This document shows, in pieces, positions 1 through 9,760 of a stretch of 64,000 bases of DNA. A model generated the notes under the pieces. That model ran no database searches. It was not told the origin of the DNA and saw only the letters and a list, made by a program, of their open reading frames with translations. The DNA lies in NCBI RefSeq assembly GCF_000423345.1, contig NZ_AUHU01000009.1:116859-180858 (forward strand). The letters run 5' to 3'. How positions within the stretch are numbered: the stretch's first letter is position 1; the number at the start of each line of letters is the position of its first letter. Origin of the DNA: Marinimicrobium agarilyticum DSM 16975. Lineage in GTDB: Bacteria; Pseudomonadota; Gammaproteobacteria; Pseudomonadales; Cellvibrionaceae. The position numbers and the translations under genes were made by a program.

Positions 1-1
1 C

Positions 2-394
2 AAATCGCTCTCGGGAAGTTGGCAGCCGGGAGTGTACGAAAACTGGCTGGCCGCCGCCCCGGTGGTAATACTGGGCGCTCCGCTCGGGGTTTTCATCGTG
101 GAGTTGATTGGACGTCGGCCCACGCTTCTTGTGGTAGCGTTTCTTTGCGTCGGGCAATTTGTCTGGACCTGTTACGACGAGCGCAATACCTTGGGGATGG
201 CCGGCATGGTGCTCTCCGTGATGGCTTTGCTCCTGTGTCTACTGGGCTTTGAGAAGCTGAGAGCCTGGGGCTCTGTCCTGGTCAGAGATGTGGAGGAAGC
301 ACGCCGAATCCACACCCACGCCAAGGAGCCCGAAGTAGAATCTGTTATCGCGGCCGGTACCAAGACAGCGGAGCCTACGACCCCCAACACTTGA
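2..394 (+). CDS. TauE/SafE-family membrane permease, C-terminal part (5' truncated)
   Basis: The reading frame is open to the left edge, so only the last ~130 residues of a longer protein are present; an internal GTG at 32 is not needed as a start. Seen: a segment with VVILGAPLGVF followed by a conserved CxxQFxW-like stretch (FLCVGQFVWTC) and a last hydrophobic helix (MVLSVMALLLCLLGF), then a polar tail. The GAP-LG motif in a late helix and this ending are typical of the TauE/SafE sulfite/organosulfonate exporter family (inner membrane, usually ~250-300 residues). The substrate cannot be told from this fragment. It lies upstream of cyanase on the same strand with a 287-bp gap, so a shared operon is unlikely. 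Confidence 0.6.
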   Translation, partial: KSLSGSWQPGVYENWLAAAPVVILGAPLGVFIVELIGRRPTLLVVAFLCVGQFVWTCYDERNTLGMAGMVLSVMALLLCLLGFEKLRAWGSVLVRDVEEARRIHTHAKEPEVESVIAAGTKTAEPTTPNT

Positions 395-681
395 TTGCCG
401 ATCAGTACCCGACTGCCTCAAATGCTAGAGGGCGTAGTGGGCTAGTGCCCCACTGCACCATCGCCCCCTGCAGTGTCCCACCCAAAACGCAAACACACCA
501 TCGCCGACAAGCAACGCATAGCCTCAACATTGGCACGCTCCTCGCAACACCTTCTCCGAGTGGTTCACGCCCGGATTCAATCCAGGTATCTGCCTCAAAA
601 GAGGACCGCTCGATACGTTTGCCCGGATTTCGTCCATTCAGTACAGCCCGGGCCATACACACCTGATTCTGGAGACTCATC
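395..681. other. Intergenic region upstream of cyanase
   Basis: This 287-bp stretch holds no convincing gene. A weak 6-bp stem (436-441 with 449-454) could help end transcription of the TauE-like gene but has no T-tract. No clear LysR-type (CynR) operator or sigma-70 promoter was found. The start of cynS is set by its own SD-like GGAG just before 682. Confidence 0.4.
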
Positions 682-1122
682 ATGAAGAAACACGAACTGG
701 TAGAGACCGTCATACTCGCCAAACAGGCCAAAGGCCTCAGTTGGGAGAAAATCGCCGCCGAGATTGATATGTCACCTGTGTGGACCACATCGGTTTGCCT
801 GGGTATGAACTCCGCACCGGAGCCTCAGGCAAACGCGCTGTGCAAAGTACTCGGATTGCCAGACGGCGCCAAGGAAGCCCTGATGGCTTTCCCCAGCAAA
901 AGTTGGGAAGCGGCCGTTCCCCAGGACCCACTGGTCTATCGACTGTATGAAGTGGTGGGCGTCTACGGCACTACCATGAAGGAGCTCATCCACGAAAAGT
1001 TTGGGGACGGCATCATGAGCGCCATCGACTTCACCATGAACATCGACAAGGAGGACCACCCAAAGGGCGACCGGGTGGTGATTACCCTGAACGGGAAGTT
1101 TCTTCCCTACAAGCACTGGTAA
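682..1122 (+). CDS. cynS: Cyanase (cyanate hydratase)
   Basis: Converts cyanate and bicarbonate to ammonia and CO2 in the cytoplasm, detoxifying cyanate and releasing usable nitrogen. The 146 residues match the usual cyanase length (about 150). The N-terminal helical, DNA-binding-like domain (about 1-80) is followed by the catalytic domain. The active-site triad is present with the correct spacing: Arg87 and Glu90 in the YRLYEVV stretch and Ser113 in GDGIMSAIDF (R96, E99, S122 in E. coli). The C-terminal ITLNGKFLPY block is characteristic. It stands alone, 434 bp before a nitrate/cyanate-type ABC transporter operon on the same strand, which suggests that operon may import its substrate. Confidence 0.97.
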   Translation: MKKHELVETVILAKQAKGLSWEKIAAEIDMSPVWTTSVCLGMNSAPEPQANALCKVLGLPDGAKEALMAFPSKSWEAAVPQDPLVYRLYEVVGVYGTTMKELIHEKFGDGIMSAIDFTMNIDKEDHPKGDRVVITLNGKFLPYKHW

Positions 1123-1556
1123 ACCCTCCGCGCCAAAACATCGAAGCGCCCGAAGGCACCGCTTTAGTGCTCGTCAAGGACGACGAGAGCCAACCGTGCC
1201 TTAAAAGAGCGCATTAGAAATTCACAATTGCTGTTTTATTTTCGCGCACACCGGCGTCAAAAGTGAACGAATATGAGGCAAGCAATCCAATTTTCAGATG
1301 AGCCATATTGACGCACTGCCATATTTCGAATCCCAATAAAGTGCAGGCGCTCCGAAAAATCGTTTGTAACGGGAGAAAATCAGTTTTTTTGGCCTTTTTC
1401 CGGCCTTTGGCACAGAGTTTGAATAGACCAAGGCGTGCACACGGAATGAAAACTTCCAAATTTTTGCGATCGCAATTCGAGCCATGGTCACGTTGACTTC
1501 AGGGCACAAGCCCAAGCGCGTTGGCTGAACCAAGCCTGTTACGTCAGGAGCACACT
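1123..1556. other. Long AT-richer leader/intergenic region before the ABC transporter operon
   Basis: This 434-bp gap is visibly more AT-rich than its surroundings and no gene in it is convincing: the small open frames lack Shine-Dalgarno sites and family features. It contains a sigma-54-type element at 1407-1423, with AT-rich DNA upstream (about 1200-1300) where an IHF site and activator sites would be expected. No perfect NtrC palindrome was identified. Confidence 0.5.
1407..1423 (+). promoter_or_regulatory. Candidate sigma-54 (RpoN) promoter of the nitrate/cyanate transporter operon
   Basis: The sequence reads TTGGCAC-AGAGT-TTGAA. The -24 half (TGGCAC) is perfect and the 5-nt spacing to the -12 half is correct; the -12 half has TTGA instead of TTGC. 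The predicted start is near 1434, leaving a ~120-nt leader before the ATG at 1557. A sigma-54 promoter fits a nitrogen-acquisition operon under NtrC control in gammaproteobacteria. The altered -12 base is the main doubt. Confidence 0.5.
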
Positions 1557-2978
1557 ATGCACGCTTTTATTCACGCTCTATGCTCGAACTGTCGATCATT
1601 GTTGCGTCGATCCAACTCATTGAGCACTGTCACCAAGCACCTCGGTATGGCGGCCTTGTTTGTCGCAGCCAGCCAACAGACACTGGCCGTCGGTCAGCCG
1701 GAAAGAACCGACCTGAAGTTCGGGTTTATCAAATTGACCGATATGGCGCCGCTGGCCATCGCGCTGGAGAAAGGCTACTTCGAGGAAGAAGGTCTGTTCG
1801 TCGAGCTCGAAGCGCAGGCCAATTGGAAAGTGCTTCTCGATCGAGTAATCACCGGTGAGCTGGACGGCGCCCACATGCTCGCCGGCCAGCCCCTGGCCGC
1901 CACCATCGGCTACGGCACAAAGGCCAATATCATTACACCTTTTTCCATGGACCTGAACGGCAACGGCATCACCGTTTCCAACGAGGTCTGGAAGGAAATG
2001 GAGAAGCACATTCCCAAACGCGAGGATGGCCTGCCCGAGCACCCCATTCACGCCGACGCGCTCAGGCCCGTCATCGAGCAGTTTCGCAAGAAAGGTGAGC
2101 GGTTCAAAATGGGCATGGTCTTCCCGGTCTCTACCCACAACTATGAGCTGCGCTACTGGCTCGCCGCAGGCGGTATTCACCCGGGCTACTACGCCCCGCA
2201 CAAGGGCGACACCTCCGGGCAGCTTCAGGCGGACGCGCTGCTGAGCGTAACACCTCCGCCGCAAATGCCCTCGACCCTGGAGGCTGGCACCATTCATGGC
2301 TACTGCGTGGGCGAGCCCTGGAACCAACAGGCGGTGTTCAAGGGTATCGGCGTGCCGGTCATTACCGACTATGAAATCTGGAAGAACAACCCGGAGAAAG
2401 TCTTTGGCATCACCAAAGAATTTGCCGAGAAATACCCCAACACCACCGTGCGGCTGACCAAGGCGCTGATTCGCGCGGCCAAATGGCTCGATGCCAATGA
2501 CAATGCCAACCGGCCCGAAGCGGTGAAGATTCTGTCACAACCATATTACGTCGGGGCGGACTACGAAGTGATTGCCAACTCCATGACCGGCACCTTCGAG
2601 TATGAAAAGGGCGATAAGCGCTCGGTACCGGACTTCAATGTGTTCTTCCGTTACAACGCGACTTACCCCTACTACTCCGACGCCATCTGGTATCTCACGC
2701 AAATGCGTCGCTGGGGCCAGATCAGTGAGCACAAGTCCGATGACTGGTACTTCAAAACCGCCGAGCAGGTTTACCGTCCGGACATTTATGCGAAAGCCGC
2801 CAAAGCGCTGATTGAAGAAGGCCACGCCGACACCAACGAGTTCCCCGACTTTGCCAGCGAAACCGGCTTCAAGCCACCGCAGACCGAGTTTCTGGACGAC
2901 ATTACCTACGACGGCAGCAAGCCCAATGCCTATCTCGACAAGCTGAACATCGGATTGAAAGCGGACGAGACCCTGTAA
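1557..2978 (+). CDS. NrtA/CmpA-family ABC transporter periplasmic substrate-binding protein
   Basis: Periplasmic receptor that captures nitrate, cyanate, bicarbonate or a similar small anion for the adjacent permease and ATPase. The start is taken at ATG 1557 because CAGGAG (1545-1550) lies 6 nt upstream; a TTG-started extension to 1521 is unsupported. The 473 residues include an N-terminal signal segment (hydrophobic MAALFVAA stretch near residues 31-38) and then the NrtA-like mature domain opening with [17 protein letters not shown]. Later blocks such as [25 protein letters not shown] and [14 protein letters not shown] are typical of the NrtA/CmpA/SsuA-like group. The exact ligand is not readable; cyanase upstream makes cyanate a reasonable candidate besides nitrate. 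Confidence 0.88.
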   Translation: MHAFIHALCSNCRSLLRRSNSLSTVTKHLGMAALFVAASQQTLAVGQPERTDLKFGFIKLTDMAPLAIALEKGYFEEEGLFVELEAQANWKVLLDRVITGELDGAHMLAGQPLAATIGYGTKANIITPFSMDLNGNGITVSNEVWKEMEKHIPKREDGLPEHPIHADALRPVIEQFRKKGERFKMGMVFPVSTHNYELRYWLAAGGIHPGYYAPHKGDTSGQLQADALLSVTPPPQMPSTLEAGTIHGYCVGEPWNQQAVFKGIGVPVITDYEIWKNNPEKVFGITKEFAEKYPNTTVRLTKALIRAAKWLDANDNANRPEAVKILSQPYYVGADYEVIANSMTGTFEYEKGDKRSVPDFNVFFRYNATYPYYSDAIWYLTQMRRWGQISEHKSDDWYFKTAEQVYRPDIYAKAAKALIEEGHADTNEFPDFASETGFKPPQTEFLDDITYDGSKPNAYLDKLNIGLKADETL

Positions 2979-2994
2979 TACCACGGTCTACCCC

Positions 2995-3014
2995 GGCGGC
3001 GCTTCGGCGTCGCC
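2995..3014 (+). promoter_or_regulatory. Intercistronic UUCG-tetraloop hairpin
   Basis: An 8-bp stem (2995-3002 with 3007-3014, one G-U pair) is closed by a TTCG loop, an exceptionally stable RNA fold. It sits between the binding-protein stop and the permease SD with no following T-tract. Such hairpins commonly protect the upstream mRNA from 3' exonucleases, giving more binding protein than permease. The role is inferred. Confidence 0.5.
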
Positions 3015-3051
3015 ACGACCGGACGCCAACAGCTTTAGGAGCAAAGCCCTC

Positions 3052-4035
3052 ATGAACCCCGCAACCATTGTCAAACACAAACTGAGCTGGGATCTGGAGC
3101 GATTCCAAATCGGTAAAATTATTCGTGCCGTGACCCTCCCCATCGTCGGCCTGGTTCTGTTTCTGGGCGTCTGGCACTGGGGCGCGCAACAGGTCGACAC
3201 ATCTCTGGGGACATTCCCCGGCCCCCAGGACGTATACGAACAGTGGAACAACCTGGTGGACGAGCACCAGGCCGAGAACCTCCGGGCGGCGGCCTTCTAT
3301 GAACGTCAGGACGCGCGGCATGAGCGCCAACTCGCCCAGGACCCGAACACCGAGCTTCGCTTTCGCGAGTACAACCGCCGGCCCACTTTCTTCGATCAGA
3401 TCTGGACCAGCCTGGGCACCGTCATGACCGGTTTTTTTCTGGCAACGGCCATCGCGATCCCGCTGGGTATTGTGATCGGGTTGAGCAACACCACCTATCG
3501 CGCGCTCAACCCCATCATCCAGATTTTCAAGCCGGTCTCGCCGTTGGCGTGGCTACCCTTGGTCACCATGGTCGTGAGCGCGGTTTACGTGACCGACGAT
3601 CCGTTGTTCGCCAAGTCATTTGTCACCTCAGTCATTACCGTCGCGCTGTGCAGTATCTGGCCGACAATGATCAACACCGCGGTGGGGACCGCCAGCGTCA
3701 ACAGCGACTTGCTGAACGTCAGCCGGGTACTGCGCCTGAACTGGCTCAGCCATGTGAAAACCATTGTTCTCCCCTCCGCCATACCCATGATGTTCACCGG
3801 CTTACGCCTCTCTTTAGGTATCGCCTGGATGGTATTGATCGCCGCCGAGATGCTCGCGCAGAATCCAGGCTTGGGGAAATTTGTTTGGGACGAGTTCCAG
3901 AACGGCTCCTCGGACTCTCTGGGTCGCATTTGCATGGCGGTACTGATGATCGGCTTTATCGGCTTCCTCCTGGACCGAGCCCTGCTGTTCCTGCAGAGCT
4001 GGGTCAATTGGGACAAGTCCGCCGTGGTCCGCTAA
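3052..4035 (+). CDS. NrtB-type ABC transporter permease
   Basis: Inner-membrane channel subunit of the uptake system. Its 327 residues hold one N-terminal transmembrane helix (LPIVGLVLFLGVWHWGA), then an unusually long, charged periplasmic stretch (about residues 45-115) before the core five-helix BPD_transp_1 domain. The core carries the EAA-type loop region around LNWLSHVKTIVLPSAIPMM and GLRLSLGIAWMVLIAAEML, the pattern of NrtB/SsuC/TauC permeases. An SD (TTTAGGAG) precedes the ATG. The gene is 73 nt downstream of the binding protein and 32 nt upstream of the ATPase, in one operon. Confidence 0.92.
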   Translation: MNPATIVKHKLSWDLERFQIGKIIRAVTLPIVGLVLFLGVWHWGAQQVDTSLGTFPGPQDVYEQWNNLVDEHQAENLRAAAFYERQDARHERQLAQDPNTELRFREYNRRPTFFDQIWTSLGTVMTGFFLATAIAIPLGIVIGLSNTTYRALNPIIQIFKPVSPLAWLPLVTMVVSAVYVTDDPLFAKSFVTSVITVALCSIWPTMINTAVGTASVNSDLLNVSRVLRLNWLSHVKTIVLPSAIPMMFTGLRLSLGIAWMVLIAAEMLAQNPGLGKFVWDEFQNGSSDSLGRICMAVLMIGFIGFLLDRALLFLQSWVNWDKSAVVR

Positions 4036-4067
4036 TCGCACACCGAATTCAGAGGAAGGAGCAACCA

Positions 4068-4919
4068 ATGTCACAGACTCATCTCGAACTGACCCAAGTG
4101 GGTATTGATTTTCCCACCCCCAAAGGCCCGTTTCGCGCGCTGGACAATGTCAGCCTGAAAATTGACAAAGGCGAATTCGTTTCATTGATCGGACACTCGG
4201 GCTGCGGCAAATCCACCGTGCTCAATATCGTCGCCGGCCTCTATCAGGCCACCTCCGGCGGTGTGGTGCTGGGCGGAAAGGAAGTGAACCAGCCCGGTCC
4301 GGAACGCGCCGTGGTTTTCCAGAACCACTCTCTGCTGCCCTGGCTTTCGGCCTACCAAAACGTTGAGCTTGCCGTCAAACAGGTCTTCAAGCGCCAGAAA
4401 AGCCGGGCCGAAATGCGCGAGTGGATCGAACACAACCTGGCACTGGTACAGATGACCCACGCCATGCACAAAAAGCCTCAGGAAATTTCGGGCGGCATGA
4501 AACAGCGCGTCGGGATTGCCCGGGCGCTGGCGATGGAGCCTCAGGTACTGCTGATGGACGAGCCTTTCGGCGCTCTGGACGCCCTCACCCGCGCCCATCT
4601 GCAGGATTCGCTGATGGACATCCAGAACGAGCTGGGCAATACCGTGATCATGATCACCCACGATGTGGACGAAGCCGTGCTGCTCTCGGACCGCATCGTG
4701 ATGATGACCAACGGCCCGGCCGCCACCATCGGGGAAATTCTGCCGGTCAACCTGCCCCGCCCTCGGGAGCGGTTGGAACTGGTGGACAGCCGCGAGTACA
4801 ACGAATGCCGCAGTGCGGTGCTACGCTTTTTGTACGAAAAACAGAAGAAAGTCGAGTCCATTGACGCCAAGCGCAAACCGCGCAAATCCTGGGCGCAAAA
4901 ACTCAAAATTACCGGTTAA
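4068..4919 (+). CDS. NrtD/TauB-type ABC transporter ATP-binding protein
   Basis: Cytoplasmic ATPase that powers the NrtAB-like transporter. The start is ATG 4068, set by GAGGAAGGAG just upstream; the open frame runs further left through the permease gene but has no start signal there. Seen: Walker A GHSGCGKST, Q-loop VVFQNHSLLPW, signature ISGGMKQRVGIARAL, Walker B VLLMDEPFGALD and the switch histidine in MITHDVDEA. At 283 residues it lacks the NrtA-like C-terminal regulatory domain of cyanobacterial NrtC, so it resembles NrtD. It ends 76 nt before the porin. Confidence 0.95.
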   Translation: MSQTHLELTQVGIDFPTPKGPFRALDNVSLKIDKGEFVSLIGHSGCGKSTVLNIVAGLYQATSGGVVLGGKEVNQPGPERAVVFQNHSLLPWLSAYQNVELAVKQVFKRQKSRAEMREWIEHNLALVQMTHAMHKKPQEISGGMKQRVGIARALAMEPQVLLMDEPFGALDALTRAHLQDSLMDIQNELGNTVIMITHDVDEAVLLSDRIVMMTNGPAATIGEILPVNLPRPRERLELVDSREYNECRSAVLRFLYEKQKKVESIDAKRKPRKSWAQKLKITG

Positions 4920-4995
4920 TTGGGTGGGGCCCTGCCTCGCCAGAACACACACACATTTTTTGACTGATTGATGAACCGTTACGGAGAGACCCAGC

Positions 4996-6189
4996 ATGAC
5001 CCAGACACTTCGCCCGCTCGCGGCCTGCATCGCTCTGACAACGCTATCGGCCACGCCCGCCCTGGCGGCGGATACCTTGACCGAAGCACTTGAGAACAGC
5101 GACACCAAATTGCACTTACGCACCCGTTTTGAAGACGTGGACCAGGACGGCGTGGAATCCTCCAGCGCGCTGACCCAGAAGACGCGACTGACGTTCCAGT
5201 CAGGCAGCTTCAACAACCTGAGTTTCCTGCTGGAAATGGACGACACCACGGCCATCACCGATGTGGATTACAACGACGGAACCGGCTCAGGCATCAATCC
5301 CGGCACCGCGGTGATCGCCGACCCGGAGGGCACGGAAGTCAACCAGGTTTATGTCAGTTATCAAATGGGGGGCACCGAAGCCCGCTACGGGCGCCAGCGT
5401 ATTCTGTTGGACAATCAGCGCTTTGTCGGAGGTGTGGGTTGGCGTCAGAACGAGCAGACCTACGACGCCCTGTCGTTTACCAACAAAAGCATCGACAACG
5501 TCGAGCTGTTTTATGCCTACGTGCACAACGTCAACCGTATTTTCGGCGAAGCCTCACCCGCCGGCGACCACAACCACGAAACCCACCTGCTCAACGCCAG
5601 CTTCAGCGGTCTCAATGCCGGCAAACTGGTGGGCTATGGTTATCTGATTGAAAACAAGACGGCGCAGACCCTATCCAGCGATACCTTTGGGGTACGCTGG
5701 GAAGGCAAACTGACCGACAGTCTTGGTTACAACCTCGAGTATGCCAGTCAGACCGAGGCGGGCGACAACCCCGTGAACTATTCCGCCGACTACATGCTGG
5801 CCGAAGGCATCGCTGGCGTGCAGAAATTCAAGTTCAAGCTGGGCTACGAAGTGCTGGGCTCTGATGAGGGCAACGCCGCCTTCACCACCTCTCTGGCGAC
5901 ATTGCACGCCTTCCAGGGCTGGACCGACAAGTTTCTGGGCACCCCCGCCACCGGCGTCGAGGACCTCTATGTCAGTGCCGGCCACCCGATCGGCCCGGTG
6001 AACCTGACCGTGGTCTACCACAGCCTGAGCGCCAATGAAGGGGATATGGATTACGGCACCGAGCTGGGCTTTGTCGCCGGCACCAAAGTGGGACCGGTGG
6101 GGCTGACCCTCAAATACGCCGACTACAGTGCCGATGAGTACGCCACCGATACCTCAAAGCTGTGGCTGATGGCGGCCATGACGTTCTAA
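4996..6189 (+). CDS. Outer-membrane beta-barrel porin of the nitrate/cyanate operon
   Basis: This 397-residue protein has a clear signal peptide (cleavage near ATPALAA-DTL), alternating amphipathic beta-strand patterning throughout and a terminal phenylalanine (AAMTF) as expected for a Bam-inserted barrel. Blocks such as KLHLRTRFEDV, EARYGRQRILLDNQRFVGGVGWRQNEQTYDA-like text and the final KLWLMAAMTF recall alginate-export/OprD-like specific porins of marine gammaproteobacteria. ACGGAGAGA precedes the ATG. Its place last in the transporter operon suggests it lets the same small anion across the outer membrane. The substrate is an inference. Confidence 0.78.
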   Translation: MTQTLRPLAACIALTTLSATPALAADTLTEALENSDTKLHLRTRFEDVDQDGVESSSALTQKTRLTFQSGSFNNLSFLLEMDDTTAITDVDYNDGTGSGINPGTAVIADPEGTEVNQVYVSYQMGGTEARYGRQRILLDNQRFVGGVGWRQNEQTYDALSFTNKSIDNVELFYAYVHNVNRIFGEASPAGDHNHETHLLNASFSGLNAGKLVGYGYLIENKTAQTLSSDTFGVRWEGKLTDSLGYNLEYASQTEAGDNPVNYSADYMLAEGIAGVQKFKFKLGYEVLGSDEGNAAFTTSLATLHAFQGWTDKFLGTPATGVEDLYVSAGHPIGPVNLTVVYHSLSANEGDMDYGTELGFVAGTKVGPVGLTLKYADYSADEYATDTSKLWLMAAMTF

Positions 6190-6190
6190 G

Positions 6191-6418
6191 TCAGTGCCGC
6201 TCCTCGGGCCCGAGCTCCTCGCCAATCAGACCAATCACCGTGCCCACCCCGTTGGCACGGAGTCGGTCCAGGAGCTGGGCCAGATCCGCCACCCGTTCCG
6301 GGTCCAGTAGACCTTGCTCGTCCGGCACCAACCGGCCTTTCTGAATCATCCGGCGCACGAACGCCTCACTGCTGTTGAGGCGTTCCGCCGCCGCTTTTTG
6401 TGTCATGCCTTGGGTCAC
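6191..6418 (-). CDS. Small helix-turn-helix protein
   Basis: A 75-residue protein whose centre (MTQKAAAERLNSSEAFVRRM) reads as a helix-turn-helix followed by a short wing-like stretch. GTG at 6418 is preferred as start because TTGAGG lies at a good distance upstream; ATG at 6406 is the alternative, giving 71 residues, but it has no well-spaced SD. The C-terminal part is leucine-rich and acidic. It converges on the porin: the two stop codons are separated by a single base. Function unknown; it could be an excisionase-like or antitoxin-like DNA-binding protein. Its 5' end faces the gmk promoter region. Confidence 0.5.
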   Translation of the reverse strand: MTQGMTQKAAAERLNSSEAFVRRMIQKGRLVPDEQGLLDPERVADLAQLLDRLRANGVGTVIGLIGEELGPEERH

Positions 6419-6480
6419 TCGCCACCTCAATCGGGGAATGTTGGTCGGACTATTCTGACAATGAAGCCCGGCAAAAGCTG

Positions 6481-6489
6481 TGTCATAAT
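6481..6489 (+). promoter_or_regulatory. Candidate extended -10 promoter of gmk
   Basis: TGTCATAAT matches an extended -10 (TGn plus CATAAT, 5 of 6 bases). No good -35 is present, which extended -10 promoters tolerate. It lies about 75 nt before the gmk ATG. Confidence 0.4.
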
Positions 6490-6549
6490 GCCTTTTTTTA
6501 GCGTCAAAGTCCTGTTCGTGCCCCTTGCCCTCTGCAGGCCGCACCCTAA

Positions 6550-7182
<633 letters not shown>

Positions 7183-7197
7183 ATCGCCGCGATGGAG

Positions 7198-7227
7198 CTG
7201 ACGCCCGACGCGCAAATTGTGTACAAT
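7198..7227 (+). promoter_or_regulatory. Sigma-70-type promoter of rpoZ
   Basis: CTGACG at 7198-7203 and TACAAT at 7222-7227 are separated by 18 nt. The predicted start is near 7234, giving an ~80-nt leader before the rpoZ ATG. Position and quality are reasonable; not a perfect consensus. Confidence 0.55.
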
Positions 7228-7316
7228 ACTTGGTTCGATTTCCCCCGCGATGGGAGGGTGCCGGCTTGAACGCCGACCCACCCGCCGCCACATTAACACT
7301 GTGAGCAAGTAACTCT

Positions 7317-7592
7317 ATGGCACGTATTACTGTTGAAGATTGTCTGGACCACGTTGATAACCGTTTCGAACTGGTGATGGTCAGCGCCAAGCGGGCTCGT
7401 CAGCTCGCTGTCGGCGGAAAGGACGCCCTGGTGGCGGAAGAAAACGACAAGCCTACCGTGATCGCCCTGCGCGAAATCGAGCAAGGCCTCATTGACGCCA
7501 GCATTCTGCTCGAAGCGGATGAGCCAGTGCGCCACGAAGCGCCCTCGCACGAGCACATTCAGGAGACTGAGGCCCAGCCCGGCAACGAGTAA
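7317..7592 (+). CDS. rpoZ: RNA polymerase omega subunit
   Basis: Small subunit that helps assemble RNA polymerase and forms part of a ppGpp site on the enzyme. The 91-residue sequence opens with [20 protein letters not shown] and continues with [11 protein letters not shown] and [10 protein letters not shown], diagnostic of omega. The poorly conserved C-terminal tail is acidic. It lies between gmk and spoT and is separated from spoT by 56 nt that contain a strong hairpin. Confidence 0.98.
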   Translation: MARITVEDCLDHVDNRFELVMVSAKRARQLAVGGKDALVAEENDKPTVIALREIEQGLIDASILLEADEPVRHEAPSHEHIQETEAQPGNE

Positions 7593-7611
7593 ACGCCTCG
7601 CCTGAACGCCC

Positions 7612-7631
7612 GGCCGGGCTCCTGCCCGGCC
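7612..7631 (+). terminator. GC-rich hairpin between rpoZ and spoT
   Basis: A perfect 8-bp stem (GGCCGGGC / GCCCGGCC) with a TCCT loop follows rpoZ and ends just before the spoT SD (TTGGAGG). There is no run of Ts, so it is at most a partial terminator; it may act as an mRNA stability or processing element that lowers spoT relative to rpoZ. Confidence 0.45.
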
Positions 7632-7648
7632 CTATTTGGAGGACGGCC

Positions 7649-9760
7649 TTGCAAACGATCGAAGCCTTGAGTCACAGGCTTTCATCTTACCTCGAGTACA
7701 GCCAAATCAATTTGGTGAAGCGGGCCTACTTCTACGCGGAACAAGCCCACGACGGGCAACGGCGGCGCAGCGGCGAAGCCTACATTACCCACCCCCTCGC
7801 GGTCGCCGACATCCTCGCCAGCATGCACATGGACCATCAGAGCCTGATGGCCGCCATGCTGCACGACGTGATTGAAGACACCGGCATCAGCAAAAAAGCC
7901 ATCTCCAAACAATTCGGCGAAACCGTCGCAGAGCTGGTGGACGGGGTGAGCAAGCTCACTCAGATCGAGTTCGAATCCCACGCCGAGAAGCAGGCGGAGA
8001 ACTTCCAGAAAATGGCGCTGGCGATGGCCAACGACCTGCGGGTCATCCTGGTGAAACTCGCCGACCGCCTGCACAACATGCGCACCCTCGGAGCCATGCC
8101 GCCGCACAAGAAGCGGCGCATCGCGAAAGAAACCCTGGAAATCTACGCCCCCATCGCCCACCGCCTGGGTATGAACGACATGCGCCTGGAGTTCGAGGAC
8201 CGGGGCTTCTACGCCATGCATCCGCTGCGCGCCAGCCGCCTGCAGGCGGCCCTGAAAACCGCCCGGGGCAACCGCAAAGAGCTGGTCGAACAGATCCAGA
8301 CCGCCATTGAAAAACGGCTGGATCGGGAAAACCTCACCGCCCTGGTGATCGGCCGGGAGAAACACCTGTACAGCATCTACGAGAAGATGCGGCAGAAGAA
8401 GAAATACTTCAAAGAGATCATGGACGTCTACGCCTTCCGCATCATCGTGGACAGCGTAGACACCTGTTACCGGGTGCTGGGTGTGGTGCATAACCTCTAC
8501 AAGCCGGTGGCGGGGGAGTTCAAGGACTATATCGCCATCCCCAAGGCCAACGGCTACCAGTCCCTGCACACAGTGTTGCTGGGGATGCACGGCGTACCCA
8601 TTGAGGTCCAGATCCGCACCAAGGAAATGGACGAAATGGCCAACAATGGCATTGCGGCCCACTTCCTGTACAAGAACAGCGGCGCGGATGAGAGCATCAG
8701 CCACAATCGCGCCCGTCAGTGGGTCCAGGGGCTACTGGAAATGCAGCGCCGGGCTGGCGACTCGCTGGAATTCATCGAGAACGTAAAGATCGACCTCTTC
8801 CCCGACGAGGTCTATGTCTTCACCCCCAAAGGCGAGATCGTCGAGCTGCCCCACGGTGCCACCCCCATCGATTTTGCCTATGCGGTGCACACCGACATTG
8901 GCCACAACTGCGTCGCCTGCCGGGTCAACGGCCGGCTGGCGCCGCTGTCCCAGCCGCTGCAAAGCGGCCAGAAGGTCAGCATCATTACCTCCCAGGGGGC
9001 GCAACCCAACCCCAACTGGCTCAACTTCGCCATCTCGGGTAAGGCCCGCAGCGCCATCCGCCACTTCCTCAAGCATCAGCGTCACCATCAGTCGGTGGCC
9101 CTGGGCAAGCGACTGCTCGGTCGCGCCCTGAGCGAGGTCAGCCTGCAGTTGGACAAGCTCACCGAGGAACAGGAAAGGCAGTTGCTCGCGGTCACCCAGA
9201 TGAAGTCGATGGAAGATCTGCTTGAGGATATCGGGCTTGGCAACCGTGTCGCCCAAGCGGTGGCCAAACTGCTGCAGCCCGATGCGGACGTGAACCCGCC
9301 CAGCGGGAGTATCTACTCGCCCCTGACCATCGACTCGGCCGAGGGCATGATGATCACCTTCGCCCGTTGCTGTCGACCCATTCCCGGCGACCCGATCATC
9401 GGTCATATCAGTTCCGGCAAGGGCCTGGTGGTACACCAGGACACCTGCCGCAATATCACCGAGCTGCGTCACAAGCCGGAGAAGATCAGCTATGTGAACT
9501 GGGCGCCCACGGTTTCGGGGGAGTTCCTCGTGGATGTTCGGGTGGAAGTGGAATCCGAGCGGGGCATTATCGCCACCCTCGCCACCCGGGTGACCGAACA
9601 GGGCGGCAGCATCGAGCACATCAAGGTCAACGAACGGGATGCCCACAACAGCGTCATCAACCTGTGCATCGGGGTGCACAACCGGGTGCACCTGGCCAAC
9701 ATCATGCGCCGGGTCCGTAACCTGAGTTTTGTATTGCGGATCAACCGCAGCAAAAACTAG
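7649..9760 (+). CDS. spoT: Bifunctional (p)ppGpp synthetase/hydrolase SpoT
   Basis: Makes and degrades the stringent-response alarmone (p)ppGpp. The 703 residues match E. coli SpoT (702). Order: N-terminal HD hydrolase domain with HPLAVADIL and HDVIEDT (intact metal-binding HD pair), synthetase domain ([18 protein letters not shown]), TGS domain ([14 protein letters not shown]), a cysteine-containing segment ([10 protein letters not shown]) and a C-terminal ACT domain ([13 protein letters not shown]). The start is TTG with GGAGG upstream. Its TAG stop shares the tetranucleotide CTAG with the stop of galT on the other strand, so the two genes converge with a 4-bp overlap. Confidence 0.97.
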   Translation: MQTIEALSHRLSSYLEYSQINLVKRAYFYAEQAHDGQRRRSGEAYITHPLAVADILASMHMDHQSLMAAMLHDVIEDTGISKKAISKQFGETVAELVDGVSKLTQIEFESHAEKQAENFQKMALAMANDLRVILVKLADRLHNMRTLGAMPPHKKRRIAKETLEIYAPIAHRLGMNDMRLEFEDRGFYAMHPLRASRLQAALKTARGNRKELVEQIQTAIEKRLDRENLTALVIGREKHLYSIYEKMRQKKKYFKEIMDVYAFRIIVDSVDTCYRVLGVVHNLYKPVAGEFKDYIAIPKANGYQSLHTVLLGMHGVPIEVQIRTKEMDEMANNGIAAHFLYKNSGADESISHNRARQWVQGLLEMQRRAGDSLEFIENVKIDLFPDEVYVFTPKGEIVELPHGATPIDFAYAVHTDIGHNCVACRVNGRLAPLSQPLQSGQKVSIITSQGAQPNPNWLNFAISGKARSAIRHFLKHQRHHQSVALGKRLLGRALSEVSLQLDKLTEEQERQLLAVTQMKSMEDLLEDIGLGNRVAQAVAKLLQPDADVNPPSGSIYSPLTIDSAEGMMITFARCCRPIPGDPIIGHISSGKGLVVHQDTCRNITELRHKPEKISYVNWAPTVSGEFLVDVRVEVESERGIIATLATRVTEQGGSIEHIKVNERDAHNSVINLCIGVHNRVHLANIMRRVRNLSFVLRINRSKN

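Noticed and set aside
1308..1496. Short plus-strand frame (62 aa) in the leader of the ABC operon
   Set aside because: No SD, no family features, and it crosses the candidate sigma-54 promoter.
7183..7316. Possible stringent-response leader or riboswitch before rpoZ
   Set aside because: Only an ordinary promoter and short leader are visible; no conserved aptamer-like structure.
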